Shown: positions 31,905 to 43,593 of the stretch, piece after piece
Layout of the letters: each line of letters begins with the position of its first letter
Position numbering within the stretch: the stretch's first letter is position 1
From: Didymella arachidicola
Taxonomy: Eukaryota; Ascomycota; Dothideomycetes; Pleosporales; Didymellaceae
NCBI GenBank assembly: GCA_016630955.3
Contig: CM049992.1
Span: 1,798,001 to 1,862,000, forward strand
Direction: 5' to 3'
Length of the DNA: 64,000 nucleotides
Notes under the pieces: generated by a model
What the model saw: only the letters and a program-made list of their open reading frames with translations
Databases searched by the model: none
What the model was told of the DNA's origin: nothing
Position numbers and translations under genes: made by a program

Positions 31905-34871
31905 TCACAGCGCCTGCTGACCCACGCGCCACCTGCCGTCCGCAACGGTCTCAAACTTGACCCTACGACCCCTTTGTCTGACCATCTGCACACCTCCTGC
32001 ATCGAGCCATCTGCCCAGATTTTTGCACTGACTGACGTCGAAGACTTCGAGGTCTCTGCAGCCTTCCACCACAGCCTCAACGCCTGTGCCTGTCACACGC
32101 ACACAACCACGAACAGAAAGATTTCGCAGCTCAAGTAAGTGCAGCGATATGCAACGGAGCGACGTGTCAGAGACGGCTGATCCACAAAAGGCAAGATTGA
32201 GGTGTGTGAGATTTGGAAGACCGAGGGCCAGGACCTCTGTTGCTGTGTCTGAGAGTGCACAGCAAAAAGACTGAAAGCTGGTTAGCTTACCCCACGTGCA
32301 GGGATTCATCTGATTTTGACTTACCAGGTCCAGTTCCCTCAGCCCTTTAGCGGCATTTGTGAGGTAGACGATTGCGTTGTCAGTCAGGTAAGTGCAGTCC
32401 GCAAGGCAAAGCTTCTGCAGCCGTGGAAAAGGGTACACGCTCCAGTGCTGAAAGCCAACATCTGTGATTGTGGTGCACCTTGTGAGGTCGATCGATTCGA
32501 TGCGGTTCGCTGCGTGCACAGCGATATGCGCCATCGAACGGTCAGTGATGTGCTTGCAGTAGCTCAAAGTAAGACGGCGCAACTTGGGACAGCCGACAAC
32601 AGTGCCAGGAGGAAGTGGTGTTGGTGCTTGTTGGTTGGAGCCATTCTTGCCCTTGCGTTGGTTGTTTGCTTGGGCCTGTTGCTGTGCTTGTGCCATTGCC
32701 ATCTGTGGAGCGTGATCTGGCACAATCCAGCCAATGACCCGTGCGAGAAGGTTGTCGCCAACCTTTCTGCAGTTGCTGAGATCGACCTCCTCCAAGTCCT
32801 TGGCTTTTTGCACCATCTCAAGGACTGCAGGGCCAGTGATATCCCACACACTCTTCATGCGCCACACTCTTACACCAGGAGCGCATGTCTTTGCCAGCTC
32901 GCCAAAGCCCTCATCTGTAACATGGAAGCAGTTGCTCATGTTAATGTTTCTTGGGCGCATGCCAACAAAGGGACAGATGATGTCTACCAGTGCTCGATCT
33001 GTGACTTTGCGATTATGCTTCGCAAGGTCAAGGTCGTGAAGAATGTCAGGAGAGGTCGAGATGAGCTTATGCCAATGCGACGATATCTGTCGCAAAAGCA
33101 TCAGCTCGCACACATCGAAATTTTGGAAGATCTTGACAAGGATCGAATCCGGAAGCACACCCCTACTATATCTGCTCGGTTTTCGTATCATGCGCGGGCG
33201 CTTGAAGTCAAAAGCTGGTTCGGGTGGAGTTGATGCATGCTTCGGCATGGGCGATGGTGCAAGAGAAGGTGTTCCAATAGGCGAGGTGCCAAGGGGTGAC
33301 CCGATTGGCGATGGATCTTTCGAGAAGCTTGTTTTGGTAGGACTTGAAGGTGAGTCTGGTGGTGGAGGGGCAAGTGAACCCCTTCTTGATCTAGACCGGA
33401 CATTGTCTAGGTCAGTGTTGAGAAACGGATCGGGATCGTAAGGCTCCATCATCTTCTCGTCTCTTCGCGGTGGTGTAACTGGCAAATCGGCATCTGGGAG
33501 ATCGCTGAAGGTCACCGTTGGAACGCTTTCCTTCCTCCTTGGGGTCCGCGGGCGCTTCGTGTCGGCAATGACTAGCTCATCAATCTTGGGGGTGCTCTCT
33601 CCATCCGACATGTGAACGTCGTTGTCTTTAGCCATCTCTAGGCGCTCTTTGGCAACCAATTCCACCTGTCGGCGCACGTCTGGCGTGCACTTCTCCCACA
33701 ACTGGCTGAGGGTATCTCCGCTGATCATGAGACATTCTACTGACGACACTGATCGTACGGTAGCAGTGCGCCGCGGAGCTAGTGAGAGACTGACAACTTC
33801 ACCGAAGTATTGTCCAGCCTTCAATCGAGCCTTGACCTCATTGAAATGCTCGCCGGCTGCGATGGATTTCCGTCTACCGTGGTCGAATGCTCCGTGGCCG
33901 TTGTGCTGCGCTGGCTTGACGTTGACCACTTCAACCTCACCCTTGACGATGAAGTAAACGTCACGCCCTGATGTTCCTTGCTTGATGATATCGTAGAATG
34001 GTGGAAACGAGCATGGCTGAGCGCGCATGCCCAGGAAGTGGAGTATTTCGTCTGGGAGCTCGGAGAAGAGTGGCAGCTCTTTCAGTAGTGACCTTACGTT
34101 CACATCTAAGCTGCCGAAAGCGCTGTTCGCTGCGGCCTCGGTCAAGCCTGGACTTGGCGACTTCCTCTTCTTGTAGGCATTGATGATCTCTCCGTCACGC
34201 AGCGTGCCGCTCTCTGCCATGACCACGTCACCATCTTCGCGGTCCCGCTTGCCAGTGATTTGTCGCACGGGAGCGCTGGGTCGTTTGTTATTTCCCAGTT
34301 CCTTCTTCTTGCGCTCGAGGATTGCGAGTCGCTCCTTGGCCTCGTCCATAATAGCTCGCTGGACTTGTGGAAACTTGTGCAGCTCTTTCATCAGATCCTC
34401 CTTGTTCAGACGCACTACCAGCGACCGCATGTTTGCTATGATGGTGGCGGTGCGAGGGATGTCCATGAAGATACCAATCTCGCCGAAGAAAGCGCCAGGC
34501 TTCAGCTCGGCAAAGGTACTCTCTTGATCGCGCGATGTGACCCTCATTGCGCCACGGACCAGCCAGTACATAGCTTTTCCCGTCTCGCCTTCGGTAAGGA
34601 CGGTGTCGTGTGCCTGGTACAGCGCCGGCTTGAGATGCATACCGATAGCAGCCAGGAAGGCGTCGGGGGCAGCCTGGAAGAGAGGGAAAGAGCGCAGACG
34701 GTCGAGCAGGTCGAGGGGGAGCCCATGGATGGTACTCGCAGCGAGCGGTGAAGGACGTATAGGTCTGGCAGGATTGGAGTCGCTGTCGAAGGCGCGCACC
34801 ATGGCGAAGGAATCGGGCACGGCAGCATTGCCGTGGCCGCGCACCGGGCCGCCAGGCCTGTAGCGGCGCAT
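31905..34871 (-). CDS. Protein with two cyclic-nucleotide-binding domains, F-box and LRRs
   Basis: A protein of about 970 residues. In order: a low-complexity N-terminus; a first cNMP-binding domain (FPLFQAAPDAFLAAIG to FGEIGIFMDIPRTAT); a basic linker with KRKSPSP; a second cNMP domain (LPLFSELPDEILHFLGMR to FGEVVSLSLAPRRTATVRS); a long Ser/Pro-rich linker; an F-box (LPDSILVKIFQNFDVCELML); and AMN1-type leucine-rich repeats. The F-box predicts an SCF ubiquitin-ligase adaptor, with the cNMP folds as sensor or dimer modules; that link is inference. A 54-nt intron (32271-32324, GTAAGT..TTTCAG) is open in frame if retained, but its removal gives the canonical LRR text LRELDLSFCCALSD. The first ATG is 34871; an upstream GTG frame is not used. 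Whether the domains bind cAMP is uncertain: the PRTAT motif is present, but the rest of the phosphate cassette is weak. Confidence 0.88.
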   Translation of the reverse strand: MRRYRPGGPVRGHGNAAVPDSFAMVRAFDSDSNPARPIRPSPLAASTIHGLPLDLLDRLRSFPLFQAAPDAFLAAIGMHLKPALYQAHDTVLTEGETGKAMYWLVRGAMRVTSRDQESTFAELKPGAFFGEIGIFMDIPRTATIIANMRSLVVRLNKEDLMKELHKFPQVQRAIMDEAKERLAILERKKKELGNNKRPSAPVRQITGKRDREDGDVVMAESGTLRDGEIINAYKKRKSPSPGLTEAAANSAFGSLDVNVRSLLKELPLFSELPDEILHFLGMRAQPCSFPPFYDIIKQGTSGRDVYFIVKGEVEVVNVKPAQHNGHGAFDHGRRKSIAAGEHFNEVKARLKAGQYFGEVVSLSLAPRRTATVRSVSSVECLMISGDTLSQLWEKCTPDVRRQVELVAKERLEMAKDNDVHMSDGESTPKIDELVIADTKRPRTPRRKESVPTVTFSDLPDADLPVTPPRRDEKMMEPYDPDPFLNTDLDNVRSRSRRGSLAPPPPDSPSSPTKTSFSKDPSPIGSPLGTSPIGTPSLAPSPMPKHASTPPEPAFDFKRPRMIRKPSRYSRGVLPDSILVKIFQNFDVCELMLLRQISSHWHKLISTSPDILHDLDLAKHNRKVTDRALVDIICPFVGMRPRNINMSNCFHVTDEGFGELAKTCAPGVRVWRMKSVWDITGPAVLEMVQKAKDLEEVDLSNCRKVGDNLLARVIGWIVPDHAPQMAMAQAQQQAQANNQRKGKNGSNQQAPTPLPPGTVVGCPKLRRLTLSYCKHITDRSMAHIAVHAANRIESIDLTRCTTITDVGFQHWSVYPFPRLQKLCLADCTYLTDNAIVYLTNAAKGLRELDLVSQNQMNPCTWGKLTSFQSFCCALSDTATEVLALGLPNLTHLNLAFCGSAVSDTSLRCISLHLLELRNLSVRGCVRVTGTGVEAVVEGCRDLEVFDVSQCKNLGRWLDAGGVQMVRQRGRRVKFETVADGRWRVGQQAL

Positions 34872-35973
34872 TGTTGTGGTGGAGGAGCTGTTGCTGGCTG
34901 GGAGCGACGCGTGCCGGGCGAGCGAACGGCGGTGTGTTTGCTGAGTGGGGCTCACGCCTCACCGGGCACGAGGAAGGAGCTCAGTGGAAACTGGGGCAGG
35001 AGCGACGCAGGGGTGCAGCAGACCTCAGATCATGGTGTGCGTGCGTGTGCGTGTGGTGTAGGAACAGCAGGCGGTGCTCGACAGCGAGGCTTGGTGAGCT
35101 GCACGGCGCGTCTGCCCGGTGTGGGAGCTTGCTGGGTAGGGTGGGGCGGGAACACAGCAAACTACAGAAGAAGCAATGTGATGCTAATAATGGTCGTCGC
35201 CCTGAGACAATGCAGTCACGTGCTTGTGACAGGACCTCGCCCCAGACAGCGTACACAGTAAGAATATGTTGGCGTAATGCTGCTCGGAGAGTCGAGGTGG
35301 TGACGACGGTCCGTCGACGGATGCCGCAGACACGGGCTCTTGCGTCTGCCCAAGTGCGGGAACGAAGCGCTTGGTATCCATTCTAGAAGGAAAGAACCGC
35401 ATGAAACAATGGCCTGTGCCCCCCTTGCCCACGCCAATACAAACCGAGCTCTATCTCGCTATCACTGAGCAGGGCCCTATAAGGCCCCCACGCCGCCTCC
35501 TTGCGCAAGACACCGGTCCAATTCGCAACTATCACGAACTGACTTGCCTATTCAGTGCGTCACCGTGAAGGCGTCATGCAGCCCTGCAAGATAGCAAAAT
35601 TGTTTCGACCGGGGCTATCAAGTGCCATTTGCACGACGGGCCGTCACTAGCGTTCACCCTGACCAACACCGGCCCTGCGCTTCAGATCATGTTGCAGACA
35701 CGGGCCTTCTCAAACGTCATTCGTCGAAGACGCAACCACATTTCACCGGCTGGACATGATGAACGATGTGGTAAATTTTATCGCGCCTTCCCTTGTTGAT
35801 TTCGTACGTCGTGTGTGCGTTCCCTGCGTATCTTCGTCTTGTTGTCATAGTCTCGTGATCAAAGCCCCTGATGCATTCTACCTTGAGTGAGCCCATGTCC
35901 GGAAAGTCCCCGGAAATCATCTCAGATATCGTAAAAGTCGTCGGGAACAGTCCATGTATTCGCAACATTAGTG
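34872..35973. other. Upstream region of the F-box gene
   Basis: About 1.1 kb with a GT-rich microsatellite-like tract near 35036-35060. No gene is seen. Confidence 0.4.
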
Positions 35974-36936
35974 TCAATCCCTGTCGTTGTATCTCCGGCG
36001 GTCTTCATTGCGGTCGTCTTGGTCGTTCCGTCGTCGGTCTCGGTGGTCGCCAAACTTCTCTTCCCATTTCTCCTCGCGCTCTTCCCTTCGTCCCTGGCGC
36101 TTGTCCCACTGCTCAGAGATCTCCCTCGCACCAAGACCGCCGACTACAGCGCCAACCACAGTAGCTGCAGTATCGAACTTCTTGCCTTTCTGCACTTGGT
36201 TGGCCAACAGACCACCGATCAGACTTCCAGCCACTGTGGCTGCAATGCGGTGCTGTCTGTCCTTCGAGCGGGACCTCGACCTGGATCCTGATCGAACACG
36301 GCGACCAGAGCCGCGATCTCTTCCAGACCGTTGCGGTGACCATGATGAGCGTCTTCTTTGGGGCTGTGGCCGGCGGTTGTCATACTGTGGCTGTTGATAT
36401 TGCTGCCTCAGATCAGCGCTGCGCAGGCTCAACATACGTACTAACGCAATCTACCTGGACTTCGTGCTCTCGCGCATGATTATAGGGAACACTGCCGCGC
36501 ATCGCCACAGCGCCTGCATCTGGCCCTCGGTAATAGAAGGTGTCATCAGATACATACCGCGAGTCTCCTCGATCGCGGTCCCTCCGTTCCTGATAGTCGC
36601 GGTCAAAACGGCGGTCTGAAGCGTACATGTCGCGGTCAGACTCAATGTTGCTACCGTCGTCGCGGCTTCTCGGGGTGGCTTTTCTCGAGCGAGACGACTC
36701 ACTCGCAGATGGTCTGCGATTTTGCGGCTGCTGCGGCTGCTTGTGATCGTGCCGCCTATGCCAGCCTGCAGAATGTTTCCCAGACTTTTCCCAGACTTTA
36801 TCGTGGTACTTGTCTACAGCCTTGTCAACTCCTTCGAAGCCGAGTTCCTGCAGGCGCAAAGAACGGATCAGCAAAAGCAAGCACGGGAATGCGTCACCCC
36901 AGATTCGCGTACCACGAGCTCTTCATATTCGCCCAT
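35974..36936 (-). CDS. Glycine-zipper, Arg/Ser-rich protein
   Basis: A protein of about 281 residues in three proposed exons: 36936-36913 (MGEYEELV), 36847-36455 and 36402-35974. The introns are GTACGC..CTGCAG (65 nt) and GTAGAT..AGGCAG (52 nt), both phase 0. The N-terminal two thirds are Arg, Asp, Ser and Gln rich, like several fungal proteins of unknown role. Near the C-terminus a glycine zipper of two hydrophobic helices (VAGSLIGGLLANQVQ and VVGAVVGGLGA) is followed by a highly charged tail. Glycine zippers pack in membranes or in oligomers. No catalytic motif is present. The short first exon is supported by in-frame joining and splice signals but is the least certain part. Confidence 0.65.
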
Positions 36937-37776
36937 GTCGTGCGGCACCGAGGGTCAAAACTCCGAGCGATCCGACGGTGATGCCTCCGTTACGGTTATG
37001 CGGATGCAACGTTTAGGTGCTACTGCGAACCAGAGCACTTAAACCTGCGCCTCGTACCCTCGAACCCTGTTTAAAGTCCGGGGATGTGACGTCAGCCGGG
37101 GCAGCGGGAACGGGCGACTTGGCTATGGTCACTGCGCGTGGATCATCTAACGTCGGCAAAAGCAAGCTGACTACCTTACTAACATCAATTAAACATTCAC
37201 CGTCTGACGACAAAAATTGGCCCGCTCACAGTCCGACTCCGTGCGTGCCTGCAATTTTCGCCAAACAAGCCCCACATGCATCACTGTCTTCCACCATGAA
37301 GACCCTGATTAAGTGACATATCTTGTCACAAGTCACCAGAATCCGATTTGACACGACATGGCACTCCCATAGATGCTGAAAAGTAAGCTCAAAGCTTGCC
37401 TGAGGGTCTCAGAGACCGACATGCAAAGATCTTTGTGGCCTCCAGGGGGTTATCAGCAATCTGTCTACGTAGCCTTCCTACGGACGACATGACACAGTCT
37501 TAACAACGTAGCTTCAAGTGAAACCGATACAGGTGCCTCGAGCCTCGAATACAGCACATGTTTCGACCTTGATTACGTGAATCAGCGCCAAAGGTAATAT
37601 TGCGAAGGGATCAATACTCGGCGCTGTCTCCATCTCCGTCGTCGCCCTTGAGCCTCACCGTGAGGGCTTGGAATATTGACTTTCACTCGGGCACAACGGC
37701 TCGTGCCTGACGCTGCCGTCACAATGAAGCTCGCTAGGCAAGCATCGTCACAGCAACCTCAATATCCTCTACAACC
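36937..37776. other. Divergent intergenic region
   Basis: Holds the promoters of the glycine-zipper gene (minus) and the Gln-rich gene (plus). No further gene is recognised. Confidence 0.4.
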
Positions 37777-39928
37777 ATGACTGCGTACAAGTACCCGATC
37801 ACACATCACTGGATCAAGCAGACACTCGTCCCGTTCCTTCTCTTTGCATTTGCATCGACGCTTCCATACCCTGCCGACATCTCGGCAGAGATTCAACGTT
37901 CAATCGACGTTGCGCTCGTCAAGCCTGACCATCATAGCGATGGCGACGACGTGGTCTTCGAACGCATCTTCATGGCCATCATGCACAGGCACAAGAACCT
38001 CGCACCAGACCTGACTTTAGTCGTAGACAACCTCGAACCTTGCGCCAAGTACCTCATCCGACGAGCCCAGCTCAAGGGGCCATTTGAGCTGCTTGAGAGG
38101 ACAGACGTTGCAAGTAGCGCCTGGATCGAGCACGAGCGGCAGAGGTTTACGAAATCTATAGATGGGCACGAAGCAACAGGAGATGGTATGTCTATACCTC
38201 TAGTTGGAGAAATCATGGGGCTGACGATGAGTAGAGCTTCGATCGCCGGTGCGACCTCCCGTGGCTGCAGCCAAGTTGCCTCTCACCGTAGACAAACTTG
38301 ATCCAAGGCTCGTGCATGCGCAACCAGGTCCTCTTACAACAGCAAACCTCTCAGGGCAGTTGACTGCTGAGGAGGACAGCTACTATCGGCAACAGAACTG
38401 CAACTACGAGCAAGCTCAGTTGCAGAAACAGCGGCAGCTGACCTACACCTATAATATGCCAGCAGGGATGCATGAAACTCTTTATACCTTACCTGAGAGA
38501 GAAAACAGCTACATGATGAGCGTGCGCCACTCACCCTATTCGCAGCAACAGCTGAATACATCACTGCAGCCAGGCGTAGCCTCGGTCTCCACCCCACAGC
38601 AGATACTCAATCCTACATCCCTGTACACTCAAATGAGCGCAGCAACGCAGATCCAGGAAGGAAAGCAATTCGTCCAGCCCCAGCGGATACTCTCGGGCAG
38701 GATTGATACCACCGTACCCTCGCGACCATATGTACACGAGCAACGTGCTTGGCCACAGTTTCAGTCTGCTCAACTATCACCTGCGCAGCATGGTAACACG
38801 ATGCACACGCCGCGTCCCTTCTCTACGATTATGCAGGGCCAACCGATACTACCACTGGTCAACGCGAATGCGCAAACACCTTGCCTTCGCCAGCTTCAGA
38901 TTCAATCCAGCCAGCACCAATTGGAACAGCAACAGACAGGCCAGCATGAGATACTGCAACAACAACAAGCACAATTGACGTTAGATGGTCACCAAATTCC
39001 GCAAGTCCACCGTGCACTTCCTCAAACCGCCAAGCAGTGTTCTTTGCAACCGCAGCGGACACTACCACTCGCGATCACACCAAACAGCATTCGGAGCAGT
39101 AAGGTTGCCCACCTGCATGGAAAAGACTGGTCCACAGCTGCACAACAGCGCGCACGCGAGATCGCTGCCAAGATCACAGCACAAGAGCGCGATAAAATGG
39201 CACAGAGCATCATGAATCGACGGATGTCCATCACCAACCAGCCACCAGGCCTCGCATCTGCTACCAGCATGAACATCCTTACCGACCACACGTCTCAACT
39301 GCTTCCACAGAGCCATTCCGCAACGAATTTTTTAGACGATCGCACAGATCGTGTTCACACAAACACGCCGTCCTACGCTAACGCACCAACGTACACCCTC
39401 GCGCCGGCAAACCTGCTCACGGGAACGAGGTCACAAAACGACTACAGATCTACCCGCGGAACGGTAGCAAGCACAAACATCAGCGGATGGGGCATGGTGA
39501 TGCCGGACAGCGGAGTGCGACTGCCCACACTGGCGGAGGTCCGAAGTCGCTACCATCCCTCACAGCTCCAGAGCATGCCAGTAAATACGGCGGATGGCAC
39601 CCTCACACCGACGGCGCAGATGTGTGGCAGCCTACTGAGTCAAGAATTGCCTGTGCAGACAGCAAGACTGCAGGGCCCATTGCAGGTAAGCCAAGACTTG
39701 CTGTCCCGGCAGCCCCTTGGTTTGCAGCAGAGCTGGGCGGATGGACGGACGGATGCGATACAGCAGTGGATACATGCTTCTGACCATGCTTCTGACCATG
39801 CAAACGGAGTATCAGTAAACTCGCGGCTCGGTGATGGTGCAGATAGAAGTAGCATACCAAAAGCCAGTGTGGCGAGGTTGCCGTTCGAGGACGAGGGCGA
39901 GAATGACATGAAGATCTATGGCAAGTGA
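37777..39928 (+). CDS. Gln-rich hypothetical protein
   Basis: Exons 37777-38185 and 38235-39928 around a 49-nt intron (GTATGT..GAGTAG) give about 700 residues. The N-terminal 135 residues look folded and include VFERIFMAIMHRHKNLAPDL and KYLIRRAQLKG. The rest is low complexity, rich in Gln, Ser, Thr and Pro, with runs such as EILQQQQAQL. A more conserved-looking helix (AAQQRAREIAAKITAQERDKMAQ) lies near mid-protein, and a short duplicated HASDHASDHA occurs near the end. Such composition is common in fungal transcription co-regulators and condensate-forming proteins, but no domain is recognised and the role is unknown. Confidence 0.7.
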
Positions 39929-40102
39929 GCGGCCGCTCGGTAATGATGCTTTTCGTAAGGACTACCTACGACTTAGTATAGTATTCAAACGGTCAATGTC
40001 GCCGAATATCTAGGATTGCAATATCATAATAAAAGCCACGGGAATGAGCTGGCATGCTGGTCTGATCAAGTCGCACCCTTGTTTATCTTGTTCACACAAA
40101 CC

Positions 40103-40648
40103 CTACATGATAAGCTTAACAGTCTCGACTCTTCTGTCCATCGCAACGCGCTGTCCAAAGTGTAACAACAATGCGTCCATAAAGGAGTCCTGCTTGGATA
40201 GAACCCCACAGCAGGTGTAAATAAGCATTAAATCTCGCTTCAGATAATCCATGTAAAAACACCCTCCAAACACAGCATCTAGACCAAGACGCATTTTATT
40301 ATCTGCAAAAGCAGCTATACAAAGGGGATACCGCATACCATGACCGACGTCAAAAGCACGAGCGAACCGTGTACCGCAGAAAGGAACAGATCTTATCACT
40401 GTAGTCCATCATGCTTGAGTTCACCTTCAACTCGTATGACCCGCCATACTGAGTCGTGACTGATCAATCAACCCTGAGTTCCTGTCGAACATCTTGTGGA
40501 CTACTCTCACAGCCGCGCTCAAACATTGCGCGCCCTCAAAAGGTACTATCAGGGTCGCTCGTTTCACCGATGTTGACTCTGAGATGTGCTCCTGTCTATT
40601 GATAGTTACTGGAGTCCACTGAGGAGCACAAGTCGTATGCTCGACCAT
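40103..40648 (-). other. Possible small gene, two protein-like frames
   Basis: An ATG at 40648 opens a 73-codon frame (SVKRATLIVPFEGAQCLSAAVRV). About 30 bases after it stops, a second minus frame, 40399-40103, reads CGVLSKQDSFMDALLLHFGQRVAM. Both read like protein but in different frames, with no convincing intron between them. It may be a broken gene or chance; family unknown. Confidence 0.25.
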
Positions 40649-40770
40649 TGTCTCGATGAGCTAGACTTGATTCTGATCAGTGTCAGTGGCGCTATCCATA
40701 AACAAATGTAGAAAGACAACGTGTTTTCCGATAGTGGATTGGCATTGGTATGGCTCACAGTTGACTTCAC

Positions 40771-42108
40771 TTATTCTACATCTATAGTTGCGTCTATGAC
40801 TGCTGCGACAGCCACCTCTTTTCCATCGGTTTTTTTTGCAGCCACTTTTCCAGTTTTCGTGAATCTCTGAGCGGCTTTTGCACCAGCACCGTTCTTGGCA
40901 TTGACATCCTGAGCTGTCTTCCACGCGGCTGCCTCAGTGTCAACCTTCTCTGTTGCTCGGCTTCGGCTGATCGATCAGCAGTGGGTACGTGTCATTGACC
41001 TTCGTAATCTGGCCTTGAGTATCCAGCCGAGCTTGATGGTCTCTTTGTGCTTGTCGATGTGATCAAAGCTTGTGAATGACCTCTTCATCTAGATAGCGGT
41101 GTGGCCACAACATCCTAATCTTACTTTATGAGAAATCAAAACACCTAGTCTTCATGAAGAGGAGAAGGTCGATAAGATGCTCGATGCACAGTCTTTTACG
41201 TCCAGATATGTGTCACCGGGGCTTCCGCAAGCCCCGTTGGATCGCGGATGGAGGGAAAGGACGTTCCACGCGTATGGAAGCGTTCGATCGCTTCCTGTTG
41301 TAGTAATTATGTTGTCTTAGAGAAATCTCACCAGAGTATCATAGCAGATCTAATGTACAGGTCTTGTCCACATGCTCCAGTATTTTGCCACAAGTGCTTT
41401 TGCTCAAGAATCATACCCGGCGCAGGCACAAGGAGCACGTCGTAAATGTCGCACTCTATTGCTGGCTCGGGGGAGTTTCGTATTCTGCAGGCGGTGAGCA
41501 TAATGGGAACTCGTGCACTTGAGTGTGCAGGCAGAATAACCAGTGAGCGTTAACGGTAACATCCGCAGTGCACCTTTTGCTCACGTCGGAATTACTGTCT
41601 TAGCATCCACAATATCTGGTCACTTTCCTTCGTCTGTTTATACTGGATATCTTTCTCAGGGAGGTCTTTTGCCAATCTTGTTGGGCTCGTGAGGCACGGG
41701 CGACCTTGTAGCAACATCAGGGCCTGCGCTGACCTTTCGTCCTTTGGCCTTATACTTCAATAATGAATCGGTATGCTCTCGACACATATATTAGAGAGTC
41801 TGCCAAATCATCCATGGGAGTGATTACTCACTTGTTGGTACCATCTCCTCGTGCGTAAGCTTAAGTTCGGCTTCTAACGCCAATCGGGGCTGGCGCACTG
41901 GTACTGGCTGCTTGGCTTGAATCTATGGAGGTTCGTGCTGGTTGTTCCGAATACCTGCGAGCGGGTCTGCGGTGGCCGACTTAGTGTTGCTGTTGGGGTC
42001 AGTTGGAATATCTAAGGCACAGAGCTTGTGGCGACTGAAAGGTCCCTGCACCTTCTTCGCGTTCTTAGAGGGCGTTTTCGCGGAAGCTGAGGGGCAACGC
42101 AGGAGCAA
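40771..42108 (-). pseudogene. Decayed coding sequence of unknown family
   Basis: Several protein-like fragments follow one another on the minus strand in changing frames. The first, from 42108, is Lys/Ser/Pro rich; it meets TAG at 41923-41925, where CAG would fit, and then continues in the same frame (IQAKQPVPVRQPRLALEAEL) to 41824. A second piece ends in NKIGKRPP at 41656. A third, near 41450-41170, reads CDIYDVLLVPAPGMILEQKH and is cut by TGA and TAA, where Arg and Gln codons would fit. A fourth (NAKNGAGAKAAQRFTKTGKV) ends in TAA at 40771-40773. The pattern suggests a gene eroded by point mutations of RIP type and small indels. I do not recognise the parent family. Confidence 0.4.
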
Positions 42109-42292
42109 ATAGAATAACGGCCGCTAGCTCTAGGAGAAGAACATATGTTCTGAGAAATCGGACGGGGCAGCGGGTACAGAAGCGCAAGAAGCACTTGCGG
42201 TGCGAAAGTCGAGCAAAGGTTGGGCACTGCCTGGTTTGAAATAGAGGGTATCTTAGGTGCCAGATGGCATAAGGAAAAAAAAGCGACCACCG

Positions 42293-43593
42293 TCATCGAG
42301 CATGCGCAATGCCTCTCTCGATATCTGGAGATGCCCAGTCGCAACCCTGTTTCGGCAATGATGCAGTCGAAACTTGCTGGCTTGGTCCTTCAGCCTCTTC
42401 GAGCACCGTGACTTTTGTGGTCTTTACGATGCCAAAACTCTTACTCTCCTCGTCCTCTAGTATCGCACGCTCGCTCTCGGAGTCACTGTCCAGCACTGAC
42501 TCGCCAGGATGCATGCTCTTGTGCCCGCTCTTGTTTCCCAAGCGCTTGTTGTTCTCGTACGTATCTAACCTGATGTGATTGCCGTTCGTTGAACGCCCAT
42601 ATCCATACTGGTCTGGTGTCTTGGAGGTGTTGAGGGTGGACGGGAGAATCTTCTGGAAGAGGCTGTCGAATGCTTTGCGCAAAGGAGGCAGAGATGCAAT
42701 AAGGATTCCAATCGACAGTTCTGCAGCACTCCATATGCCGAGATTGACACCGGACCAAGTAGGGTCAGTGGTCTCGGTGATGGTCTTCAACTCGATCGTC
42801 TTGAACATGGAGCAAACTGTGGCACTGATGGAAGGTTAGCCGCGAGTGGACATTGAACTGACGACGCATGAGGTACGTACGGGATGCTTAATAAAAAGAC
42901 GGTACGGATGCCCCACTGTGTCTTGCGAGACAGCTGAACCTGAGACAGGTAGATCAATGGCGCAGCCATGTAGATCACGTCAGTAAGTATATTACAGATT
43001 CCCTGTGTGTAAGAGAGCCAAAGAGTACCATGAGCCCAACATTTCCTCGGCTGATAGCCATAGTTCCAGTTCGCTTCTAAGGGTGCGCAACCGAATAGTG
43101 TCAACACTGGCGCAAGGAAGTTGAAGGCGGTGACAAGGGCCATGGAGAACCACACGATGGCCTGGTAGATCTTCGAGAAGTTGAGAACCAGTAACCATGC
43201 GCAAATTGACCATTTCAACATCGCGACACCGATTATATTGACGATTTGCGCAATCCAGAGATAGTAGGAGTAGCGCATGATGTCGATTGACGGGTCCATG
43301 ATATGTCGCCCTAAGCCGGCATCAACGACGACTTGATTTATGGCTGTCGCACTGATGTTCAAAAGCTGCAGGTGAACCTTGTTAGATGTCGGGCTGATCT
43401 GGGTGAGTATTAAACCTACAGTGGCGATGATCAACATGTAGTCGCACATCATGAACTTGCGTCCATGCATGAACCCATACACGACCCTCCACACAAGGAA
43501 AGCTGAACTGATAATCATTAAAGTCCATGATGGGACGAGAATCTTGATCCGTTCATTGGGCCATTCTTGTGGCAGTGAATTCGGAGCATCCAT
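42293..43593 (-). CDS. Rhodopsin-domain (PTH11/SAT4-like) integral membrane protein
   Basis: A seven-helix membrane protein of the fungal rhodopsin-domain family (PTH11/SAT4-like), about 396 residues. Proposed exons are 43593-43420, 43365-42881 and 42824-42293. The 54-nt first intron (GTAGGT..CTGCAG) keeps frame if retained; removal gives the usual spacing before VVVDAGLGRHI. The 56-nt second intron (GTACGT..CATCAG) joins to LLSIPATVCSMFKTIEL. Family marks are DAGLGRHI, FSKIYQAIVWFSMAL, CAPLEANWNY and the Trp-rich loop before the last helices. The long cytoplasmic tail is rich in Ser, Asp and Glu (SVLDSDSESERAILEDEES). Relatives are sensed as G-protein-coupled receptors, some needed for host-surface perception; ligand and role here are unknown. 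The N-terminal CFEM domain of true PTH11 is absent. Confidence 0.85.

Noticed and set aside
36409..36454. Continuation of the glycine-zipper N-terminal frame (VDCVSTYVEPAQR)
   Set aside because: It begins with a GTAGAT donor and ends in a stop; splicing to 36402 keeps phase and links the two halves.
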